From contig UQHL01000019.1 of NCBI GenBank assembly GCA_900540805.1, positions 1-54,636 of the forward strand: DNA of 54,636 nt, given 5' to 3'. Under the pieces are notes generated by a model. That model saw nothing but the letters and a program-made list of their open reading frames with translations. It had not been told where the DNA came from and did not search any database. The stretch's first letter is position 1. The number at the start of each line of letters is the position of its first letter. Below, piece by piece: positions 48,681 through 54,636 of the stretch. Source of the DNA: an uncultured Eubacteriales bacterium. Lineage in GTDB: Bacteria; Bacillota; Clostridia; Christensenellales; Borkfalkiaceae. Made by a program: the position numbers and the translations under genes.

Positions 48681-50773
48681 ACGCGCGGCCGAATTTCGAA
48701 TTTTATAGCTTTTACTTCCCCGTCGGCGGGTCGGACGATATCCTTACTCGGTATCTCAATCAAACCAAAATCGAAAAATTGTACGAGGGCGCGAAAGAGG
48801 GCGTCGCTTCCCTTCACGCGATCTGGAAATACAAGTATGAGGGAAGCGGAACCAAGGAAGCTCCCTATCTGGTCGAAAACGCGGAAGGCATGGAAAGCAT
48901 GGCGATGACGGCGTTCGCCGAGCAGAATTGGGATTCCACCACCGTTCGTACCAGTTTCCGTTTTACGGCGGATATCGATATGGCGGGGCGGACGTTTGCG
49001 CCTATCGGCTGGTATAAAAACAGCGAGTGTTACGGCGTCGCAGTCGAAGGCGGCGGGCACACGGTTTCCAACCTCGTGATTGCGCCGCCCGCCTGGTACG
49101 AAAAGGGTTCTTTCGTATATACGGGATTTATCAATAGAGCCGACAACTCCTCCGTCTCCGATCTCACGTTCGATACGTGCTCGCTGTCCGTCGATATTTC
49201 CGCTACGTACTACGAAGCGGGGATCGGCTTTATCTATGGCGATTCGTACCGATCTTCCGTCAAAAACGTTTCCGTAATCAATGCCGCTTTAAGCGTGACG
49301 GCGGGGAAAACGGTTCTCGGCGGCAACGGCTGTTATGTCGGCGGACTGTTGGGCCGCGATAGCTCTTACGAAATCTTAACCGGCAGTTTCTTTCAAGGCA
49401 CGATAACGGTCGAGGCTTCCCGCGCCGTCGTCGGCGGCCTTGCGGGAACGTGCAGCAAAGTTACCGCCTGCGCGGCGGTCGCGACGATCCGCGTAACCGC
49501 CGAAGACGCGCTGGTTGCCGGGCTTTCTTGCGATTTTTATATTGCGGATAACTGCTACGCGGTTACGGACGCGGAAATTCAGGCGAAAACCGCAGCCGTC
49601 CATGAAGCGCTGTACGAGCATTATTCCTCAGGCGATCACAGCTCGAAAAATGTATATTCCTGCTCGGCGTCCTCCTTTAAGCTCAACGGCAAAGCGGTTG
49701 AAAGCGAGGGACCGAAAGCGCTCGTTACGCGGGAGGAGCTGAAATCCCACGAGTGGCTTTCCGCGCATCTTCCCCTCATGGCGACGACCCGCTGGACGAC
49801 GGAAGCGGGCTATCCCGTTCCCGGTTCGAGGGAACTTCGGACGATCGAAATTACGACGCAGAACGAGTTTTTGGCTCTCTCCGGCAAAAACCTCTGCGAG
49901 AGGTACGTTTTGAAAACGGACGTAAATTTAGAGGGGTTTACGTGGACGCCCGCAAGCGTATTCGGCGAATTCGACGGCGGCGGCCATACGATTTCGGGCT
50001 TTAAGGCAAATGCGGCGACGGATTATCTGTTGGGATTTTTCAGCTTAAATTACGGTACGGTCTGCAACCTTATCCTGCGGGACGTTTCTCAGATGCTTCT
50101 CGTATCGAAAGAGGAGGGCGGCAAGATAATCTATGCCGGCGGCGTGGCGGCGAAAAATTACGGTCTGATTTACGCCTGCAAAACGACGGGAAAGATCGTC
50201 GTTCAGGCGAAAAACTGCAATGTATATGTCGGCGGCATAGCCGCCTGGAGCGAGGGCACGATTCTCTCCTGCTATGCCGAATGCGCGCTGACGGGGATCG
50301 CCAACGAAAATATCGAATATTCTACGGGCGGCATGATTACGCTCGGCGGATATTTCGACTCGTACGTAAACGGAATCGCCTATTCCGAGGGCGGTACGAT
50401 TTCCGGGTGTTATACGAAAGGCGCATACACGGCCAACGGTTCGGGATACATTGCCGTCGCGGGCGTAGCCAACGCGGCGGAAAAGTCCTTTTCTCTCGCC
50501 GATCTCGATTATCGGGACGTCGGCCCCAAACAGCGGGCGAAGATAAGCTATGTTTACGAAGCCGCAAAGGGATTGAAAGGCTGCGCGTCGCAAAAGATAA
50601 ACGGCGTCCCTTCGGCCGGCGGTATTTTGGAAGATTTTTTCAAAACCGAAAATTATCTGACGGAGACGGTCGGCATGCGCGCCTACGGTTCGCCCGAGGC
50701 GTTTGCAAACGATCGGGAAGCGGCCTGGATTTTTACGGCCGATGGCTTCCCTAAACTTTATTTCGAAGCTTAA
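48566..50773 (+). CDS. Large InlB-repeat surface lipoprotein, 3' part with GLUG-like repeats (frameshifted)
   Basis: The continuation of the preceding part in the next frame; there is no ribosome site or signal peptide for an independent start, so the coordinate marks only the open frame. With one more C it joins as WTPPNLYTLRLFADDG and the whole protein would be about 1297 aa. It contains GLUG-type repeats (GCYVGGLLGRDSS, AVVGGLAGTCSKV, IYAGGVAAKNYGL, VYVGGIAAWSEG), usual in secreted adhesins. It ends WIFTADGFPKLYFEA; no wall-sorting signal is present, consistent with lipid anchoring. Confidence 0.8.
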   Translation: MDAPNLYTLRLFADDGSGKTLDVQATYDEDLTLPIDWINARPNFEFYSFYFPVGGSDDILTRYLNQTKIEKLYEGAKEGVASLHAIWKYKYEGSGTKEAPYLVENAEGMESMAMTAFAEQNWDSTTVRTSFRFTADIDMAGRTFAPIGWYKNSECYGVAVEGGGHTVSNLVIAPPAWYEKGSFVYTGFINRADNSSVSDLTFDTCSLSVDISATYYEAGIGFIYGDSYRSSVKNVSVINAALSVTAGKTVLGGNGCYVGGLLGRDSSYEILTGSFFQGTITVEASRAVVGGLAGTCSKVTACAAVATIRVTAEDALVAGLSCDFYIADNCYAVTDAEIQAKTAAVHEALYEHYSSGDHSSKNVYSCSASSFKLNGKAVESEGPKALVTREELKSHEWLSAHLPLMATTRWTTEAGYPVPGSRELRTIEITTQNEFLALSGKNLCERYVLKTDVNLEGFTWTPASVFGEFDGGGHTISGFKANAATDYLLGFFSLNYGTVCNLILRDVSQMLLVSKEEGGKIIYAGGVAAKNYGLIYACKTTGKIVVQAKNCNVYVGGIAAWSEGTILSCYAECALTGIANENIEYSTGGMITLGGYFDSYVNGIAYSEGGTISGCYTKGAYTANGSGYIAVAGVANAAEKSFSLADLDYRDVGPKQRAKISYVYEAAKGLKGCASQKINGVPSAGGILEDFFKTENYLTETVGMRAYGSPEAFANDREAAWIFTADGFPKLYFEA

Positions 50774-50844
50774 GCCGCGCGTCCGGTTGTCTCGGGAAAT
50801 TTGCCGTAAGCAATCCTTTGATAACCGGAAAGTGAAAAAATGTG

Positions 50845-50886
50845 ACGGGCGCATGGATTTTTTCCTCCGCCCGTTGATTTTTTATC
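50845..50886 (+). terminator. Terminator after the InlB-repeat gene
   Basis: ACGGGCG (50845-50851) pairs with CGCCCGT (50868-50874), followed by TGATTTTTTAT. Confidence 0.75.
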
Positions 50887-50895
50887 CGAAAGGGT

Positions 50896-51110
50896 TTATA
50901 ATAGAAGCGGAAATGCGTAAGCGCGGAGTATTTACAGGCATTTCCGCGCCCTATTCCAACATTGCGTAAGCGATGTTATAATAGAAGCGGAAATGCGTAA
51001 GCACGAAGTATTTATGGGCATTTCCGCGCCCTATTCCAACATTGCGTAATCGATGTTATAATAGAAAAGAAAATATGCAAACGCAGAGTATTTGCAGATA
51101 TTTTCGCCAT
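50896..51110. repeat. 80-bp structured intergenic repeat, array B
   Basis: Units start at 50896, 50976 and 51056, exactly 80 bp apart. Units one and two are almost identical to array A near 28461. Unit three diverges in bases but keeps the hairpin: GAAAATAT (51068-51075) with ATATTTTC (51098-51105) and inner GCAAA/TTTGC, with the same AG bulge and an AGTA loop. It fills the rest of the 372-bp spacer upstream of the TIGR00725-type gene. Confidence 0.9.
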
Positions 51111-51145
51111 GCTATAAAAAAAAGACGACTTTAAGGAGGTTGAAT

Positions 51146-51706
51146 ATGAGAAGAAAAATCGTCGCGGTGATCGGAAATAAATCGATAGAGGCGGACGGAA
51201 TCCGTTACCGCCTCGCTTTTGAAACGGGAAAATTGTTGATCGATAACGGCTACCGCATACAGTCGGGCGGGCTGGGCGGCGTGATGGAAGCGGTTTTCAA
51301 GGGCGCGCACGCCTCGGAGAAATACCGCGAGGGGGATACCGTCGCCTTAGTGCCCTCGTTCGACGCGGAAACCGCCAATGCGTATGCGGATATCGCAATC
51401 CCCACGGGCATCGACATGATGCGCAACGCTTTGGTCGCCAACGCCGACGCGGTGATCGGGATCGGAGGCGGTGCGGGTACGATGTGCGAGTTTGCGTTCG
51501 CCTGGTCGCTGAAACGTCTCATCATCGCCTATCGCAATTCGGGCGGGTGGAGCGAAAAACTGGCGGATACCCGCCTCGACGACACCGTGCGTTATCCCGA
51601 GCTTCCCGACGATCGGGTTTACGGTGTAGAGGACGCAAAAACGGCCATAAAAATTTTGAACGAACGAATCGGCCTCTATGCCTTACGCCATAAGGGAATC
51701 CGTTAA
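51146..51706 (+). CDS. TIGR00725-type (LOG-like, Rossmann-fold) protein
   Basis: A 186-aa cytoplasmic protein related to the LOG/lysine-decarboxylase-like family: VAVIGNKSIEADG at the N-terminus, GGLGGVMEAVFKGA (about residues 43-56) and IGIGGGAGTMCEFAFAW (about 108-124), where the PGGxGTxxE signature of LOG phosphoribohydrolases is GGGAGTMCE. True function unknown; nucleotide binding is likely. ATG 51146 follows AAGGAGGT (51133-51140). It directly follows repeat array B. Confidence 0.85.
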   Translation: MRRKIVAVIGNKSIEADGIRYRLAFETGKLLIDNGYRIQSGGLGGVMEAVFKGAHASEKYREGDTVALVPSFDAETANAYADIAIPTGIDMMRNALVANADAVIGIGGGAGTMCEFAFAWSLKRLIIAYRNSGGWSEKLADTRLDDTVRYPELPDDRVYGVEDAKTAIKILNERIGLYALRHKGIR

Positions 51707-51724
51707 GTTAAAAACGCATATTTC

Positions 51725-51757
51725 AAAACGCGGAAAATTCAATTTTCCGCGTTTTTT
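51725..51757 (+). terminator. Terminator after the TIGR00725-type gene
   Basis: AAAACGCGGAAAAT (51725-51738) pairs with ATTTTCCGCGTTTT (51742-51755), followed by further Ts. Confidence 0.9.
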
Positions 51758-51787
51758 CAAAAAATGCGTCTTAAGTGCCTGAAAGCC

Positions 51788-51816
51788 TTGATTTTGAAGG
51801 GAAAGAGTGATATAAT
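51788..51816 (+). promoter_or_regulatory. Promoter of the Rrf2 gene
   Basis: TTGATT (51788-51793), 17-bp spacer, TATAAT (51811-51816). No obvious palindromic Rrf2/IscR site overlaps it. Confidence 0.7.
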
Positions 51817-51851
51817 ATAATTCATAGTAAAAAGATAGGAGAATATGAGGC

Positions 51852-52298
51852 ATGATGGTTTCCACCAAGGGCAGATATGCGCTGCGCGTAATGCTCGATT
51901 TGGCTGAATACGGACATGGGGGGCACGTTTCCCTCGCGGATATTTCCGCTCGTCAGGAAATTTCCTTAAAATATCTCGAGGCGATCGTGGCGGCCTTATC
52001 GAAGGCGGGCTTCCTCGAAAGCAGGCGCGGCAAAACGGGAGGATATCGTCTGGCAAGGCCCGTCAACGCATACACGGTAGGCTCGATTTTGAAAGCGGCG
52101 GAGGGAAGCCTTGCCCCCGTTTCCTGTCTCGAGGGCGGAACGGAGCTTTGCAAACGCTCGCGACATTGTCTCACTTTGCCCGTTTGGAAGGAACTTGACA
52201 GGCGTATCGACGAATATCTCGAAAGCGTTACGCTTGAGGACGTTTTGGAGAAAAAAGTAAAAATTGGGGAAGAATTTGACGGGGCAGGTAAGCAATGA
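51852..52298 (+). CDS. Rrf2-family (IscR-like) transcriptional regulator
   Basis: A 148-aa winged-helix regulator. It opens with VSTKGRYALRVMLDLAEYG and contains VSLADISARQEISLKYLEAI and the wing SRRGKTGGYRLARP. Three cysteines (92, 100 and 106, in PVSCLEGGTELCKRSRHC) match the cluster-ligand region of IscR-type sensors. Genes for cysteine desulfurase and scaffold follow, so it probably senses Fe-S status and controls that module. ATG 51852 (9 nt after AGGAGA) was preferred over ATG 51855. Confidence 0.92.
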   Translation: MMVSTKGRYALRVMLDLAEYGHGGHVSLADISARQEISLKYLEAIVAALSKAGFLESRRGKTGGYRLARPVNAYTVGSILKAAEGSLAPVSCLEGGTELCKRSRHCLTLPVWKELDRRIDEYLESVTLEDVLEKKVKIGEEFDGAGKQ

Positions 52299-52717
52299 CG
52301 GAAAATACGGAAGAAACGTCTTCAAAGGCTTCGAAAAAAAGGCCGCTGAAACAGAGGCTTGCAGAAAAATGCCGCAAACTCAAAGAAGAGACCTTGACGC
52401 TGTATTTAAGTTTTTTTGAAATCCCTTGGTATAAAAAAATACTGCCCTTTCTCGTAGTATGCTACGCCGTTTCTCCCCTCGATCTGTTTCCCGATTTTAT
52501 CCCCGTTTTGGGGATGCTGGATGATTTTCTCCTCGTCCCTTTGGGAATTTGGCTGTGCAGAAAAATTATTCCCGACGAAGTTTGGGCGAAAAACAAGAGC
52601 GAGGTACAAAGCGGCGTAAAAATAAAAACCTGCTATAAAATTTTTGGAGTTCTTTTTATCCTTTTGCTATGGGCGGCGATCGTCGCGGTTATTCTTGCCG
52701 CCTGCGGCGTCATTTGA
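52295..52717 (+). CDS. DUF1232 (YkvA-like) membrane protein
   Basis: A 140-aa membrane protein. The DUF1232 core is AVSPLDLFPDFIPVLGMLDD (about residues 58-77), inside a hydrophobic hairpin, with a final span at about 118-138. The N-terminal 35 residues are strongly basic. Function not established. Its ATGA overlaps the Rrf2 stop, so the two are coupled, an unusual partner for an Fe-S regulator. Confidence 0.85.
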   Translation: MTENTEETSSKASKKRPLKQRLAEKCRKLKEETLTLYLSFFEIPWYKKILPFLVVCYAVSPLDLFPDFIPVLGMLDDFLLVPLGIWLCRKIIPDEVWAKNKSEVQSGVKIKTCYKIFGVLFILLLWAAIVAVILAACGVI

Positions 52718-52746
52718 AAAATTTCTCATTTTTTCCTGTAATTTTG

Positions 52747-52775
52747 TTGACAAACGGAATGAAATGTGCTAAAAT
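52747..52775 (+). promoter_or_regulatory. Promoter of nifS-nifU
   Basis: TTGACA (52747-52752), 17-bp spacer, TAAAAT (52770-52775). Confidence 0.75.
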
Positions 52776-52846
52776 CCTATATAACAAGTAGGAATTAAAT
52801 TTTTCGAAAGAAACGCACATAATAGAAATGCAAAAGGAGTAAGAAA

Positions 52847-54130
52847 GTGGACAAGATGACGATTTGCGCAGATAATGCGGAAAAGAAGATTTGCGCAGAT
52901 AATGCGGAAAAGAAGATTTGCGCAGACAATGCGGAAAAGATGGCGGTTTACGCAGATAATGCGGCCACGACGCGCATGAGCGACGCCGCATTGTCCGCTA
53001 TGCTGCCTTATCTGAAAGAGGAATACGGAAACCCCTCCTCCCTTTATGCGTTTGGGCAGCGGGCGAAGGAGGAACTGGAAAAGGTGCGCACTTTCGTGGC
53101 GGCGGCCTTTCGGTGCGAGCCGAGGGAAATTTATTTTACCTCGGGCGGAAGCGAGGCGGACAACCAGGCGCTTTTGTCGCTGGCGGCGCTGGGCGAAAGA
53201 AAGGGGAAAAAGCATATTATTTCCACGGCCTTCGAGCATCACGCCATACTGCATACTTTGCAAAAATTGAAATCGCGGGGCTTTGAGGTGACGCTTTTGC
53301 CCGTACATGAGGACGGGCTGGTGCGGCCCACCGAGGTGGAGGCGGCGATCCGTCCCGACACGGCGTTTGTCACGGTCATGTATGCGAATAACGAGATCGG
53401 GACGATTCAGCCGATCCGCGAGATCGGAAGGATTTGTCGGGCGCGCGGCGTGCCCTTCCATACGGACGCGGTACAGGCGGCGGGGCATCTCGATATCGAC
53501 GTACAAGCGGAATGTATCGACGCGCTTTCCCTTTCCGCGCATAAATTTCACGGGCCCAAGGGAGTGGGCGCTCTGTATTTCCGTAAAATATACCCTCTTG
53601 TCAGCCTCGTCGAAGGCGGCGCGCAGGAACGCGGCAAACGCGCGGGTACGGAAAATCTTGCGGGCATCGTCGGGCTGGGCGCGGCGCTGAAGGAAGCGAT
53701 GACCGATTGCGACGGCAAACGGGCGAGGATTTCCGCGCTGCGGGATAAGCTGATTGCGGGGCTGAAAAAAATTCCTCATTCGCGGCTCAACGGAGACGGG
53801 GAAAAGCGGCTTGCGGGCAACGTCAACGTGTGTTTCGAGGGCATAGAGGGGGAATCCCTGCTTCTGTTCCTCGACGATGAAGGGATTATGGCAAGCTCGG
53901 GCAGCGCGTGTACGTCGGGTTCGCTCGACCCGAGCCACGTCCTTTTGGCGATCGGGGTGCCGCACGAGGTGGCGCACGGCTCTCTGCGGCTGACGTTAAG
54001 CGAATATACCACGGAAAAGGAAGTGGATTACATCATAGAAAAAGTGCCCGAAGCAGTGAAGCGGCTTCGGGATATGTCGCCCGTGTGGCGGGAACTTCAG
54101 GAGGGCAAAAGACAATATGTTATACAGTGA
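52847..54130 (+). CDS. nifS: Cysteine desulfurase, with an N-terminal repeat expansion
   Basis: A 427-aa PLP enzyme taking sulfur from cysteine for Fe-S assembly. The conserved core begins VYADNAATTRMSDAAL; it has the SGGSEADNQAL motif, NEIGTIQPI, the PLP lysine in SLSAHKFHGPKGVGAL and the mobile-loop catalytic Cys in SSGSACTSGSLDPSHVL. The core is preceded by three copies of ICADNAEKK encoded by a 27-bp repeat derived from the core's own first codons. The start is GTG 52847, 7 nt after GGAG (52836-52839); ATG 52939 would skip the repeats but has only a weak ribosome site. Confidence 0.95.
   Translation: MDKMTICADNAEKKICADNAEKKICADNAEKMAVYADNAATTRMSDAALSAMLPYLKEEYGNPSSLYAFGQRAKEELEKVRTFVAAAFRCEPREIYFTSGGSEADNQALLSLAALGERKGKKHIISTAFEHHAILHTLQKLKSRGFEVTLLPVHEDGLVRPTEVEAAIRPDTAFVTVMYANNEIGTIQPIREIGRICRARGVPFHTDAVQAAGHLDIDVQAECIDALSLSAHKFHGPKGVGALYFRKIYPLVSLVEGGAQERGKRAGTENLAGIVGLGAALKEAMTDCDGKRARISALRDKLIAGLKKIPHSRLNGDGEKRLAGNVNVCFEGIEGESLLLFLDDEGIMASSGSACTSGSLDPSHVLLAIGVPHEVAHGSLRLTLSEYTTEKEVDYIIEKVPEAVKRLRDMSPVWRELQEGKRQYVIQ
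52861..52941 (+). repeat. 27-bp in-frame tandem repeat in the cysteine desulfurase gene
   Basis: Three units start at 52861, 52888 and 52915, each encoding ICADNAEKK (last one ICADNAEKM), followed by the related native sequence around 52945-52970 encoding VYADNAATT. Confidence 0.95.
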
Positions 54131-54539
54131 AAAGGTAATGGATCATTTCAGAAATCCCCGCAACGTGGGAATCATCGAGGATGCCGACGGCGTCGGAGAA
54201 GTGGGGAACACCGTCTGCGGGGATATCATGAAAATTTATCTCAAGATCAGGGACGGCGTTATCGAGGACGTCAAATTTAATACTTTCGGCTGCGGCAGTG
54301 CGATCGCTTCCAGCTCCATGGCGACCGAGATGATCAAAGGCAAGCCCGTCGCCGAGGCGCTGGAGCTGACCAACAAGGCTGTGGCGGAAGCGCTCGACGG
54401 CCTGCCCGCGCATAAATTGCACTGCTCCGTATTGGCGGAGCAGGCGGTAAAAAAAGCCGTAAAGGACTATTACGACAAAAACGGGATTTCTTACGAGCCC
54501 GCTCTTTTCAGGGAGGAGGAAATCCACTGTCACGGCTGA
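54117..54539 (+). CDS. IscU/NifU-like Fe-S cluster scaffold
   Basis: A 140-aa scaffold on which sulfur from the desulfurase and iron are assembled. The cluster ligands are Cys34 with Asp36 (VCGD), Cys59 (FGCGSA) and Cys103 (LHCSVLAEQA). The N-terminal LYSEKVMDHFRNPRNVG is typical of the IscU type. It overlaps the 3' end of the desulfurase gene by 14 bp, so the two are coupled. A short Cys/His tail (EIHCHG) extends past the usual end. Confidence 0.95.
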   Translation: MLYSEKVMDHFRNPRNVGIIEDADGVGEVGNTVCGDIMKIYLKIRDGVIEDVKFNTFGCGSAIASSSMATEMIKGKPVAEALELTNKAVAEALDGLPAHKLHCSVLAEQAVKKAVKDYYDKNGISYEPALFREEEIHCHG

Positions 54540-54549
54540 ATAAGTCTCG

Positions 54550-54583
54550 GCCCCGCAGATTATTTTTCTGCGGGGCTGTTTTT
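54550..54583 (+). terminator. Terminator after the Fe-S module
   Basis: GCCCCGCAGA (54550-54559) pairs with TCTGCGGGGC (54567-54576), then TGTTTTT. Confidence 0.9.
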
Positions 54584-54603
54584 GGAGCTTTAGCGAAAAT
54601 AAA

Positions 54604-54622
54604 CCCCCAGTTCTACTGGGGG
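54604..54622. other. Hairpin at the right window edge
   Basis: CCCCCAGT-TCT-ACTGGGGG (54604-54622). On the minus strand it is followed by TTTATTTT, so it could end a minus-strand transcript entering from the right; short hairpins of this form also occur at IS200/IS605 ends. The window stops before this can be settled. Confidence 0.4.
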
Positions 54623-54636
54623 AAGAAAAAACACTT

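Overview
The window is a gene-dense stretch of chromosome (about 50-55% G+C by eye) from a member of the Bacillota, class Clostridia, most likely an uncultured gut-type lineage. This rests on strong Shine-Dalgarno sites, TTGACA-17-TATAAT promoters, a ThiT-type ECF thiamine transporter under a TPP riboswitch, YlxM-Ffh, DUF1292 next to RuvX, pyruvate phosphate dikinase, the cdsA-dxr-rseP gene order, and many short lipoproteins. I see no rRNA, tRNA, CRISPR array, prophage or intact transposon. The lineage call is inference.

Layout. 1-6.5 kb: ppdK, a DUF975 membrane protein, a small XRE regulator, a PLP aminotransferase and a frameshifted repeat lipoprotein. 6.5-10.2 kb: rpmG-secE-nusG-rplK-rplA, then rplJ-rplL behind an L10-type leader; rpoB does not follow. 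10.2-13 kb: a flippase-like membrane protein with pssA and psd (phosphatidylethanolamine synthesis). 13-19.5 kb: small membrane and lipoproteins, two lineage-type unknowns, an operon of XRE regulators, ruvX-DUF1292 and a DUF6054-like gene. 19.5-25.7 kb: DUF1538 membrane protein overlapping a double PII-like protein, then a heterodimeric ABC exporter. 26.4-34.3 kb: rpsB-tsf, pyrH-frr-uppS-cdsA, dxr-rseP. 34.3-38.1 kb: an AT-rich islet (XRE repressor, three operators, Cys-rich protein), then ylxM-ffh-rpsP-khpA-rimM. 38.3-45 kb: riboswitch-controlled ThiT fusion, yfbR, HtrA lipoprotein, an FtsK-like protein with a degenerate P-loop, mutY and an HNH-like protein. 45-51 kb: flavodoxin-fold reductase, ROK kinase and a very large InlB-repeat/GLUG surface lipoprotein broken by a frameshift. 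51-54.6 kb: a TIGR00725-type protein and an Fe-S module (Rrf2 regulator, DUF1232, cysteine desulfurase, IscU-like scaffold).

How it works together. The conserved blocks cover ribosome synthesis, protein export (SecE, Ffh), undecaprenyl and MEP isoprenoid synthesis, phospholipid synthesis, thiamine uptake and Fe-S assembly. The less expected material is mostly non-coding. An 80-bp structured repeat lies in tandem upstream of both pyrH and the TIGR00725 gene, and its stems co-vary. Three further unrelated tandem arrays (periods about 40, 44 and 49-50 bp) lie in spacers after genes, and a 27-bp repeat expands the 5' coding end of the cysteine desulfurase gene. Two XRE regulators have operators spaced exactly 29 bp apart. 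Two large or repeat-bearing lipoprotein genes carry single-base frameshifts at homopolymers, either phase-variation candidates or assembly errors.
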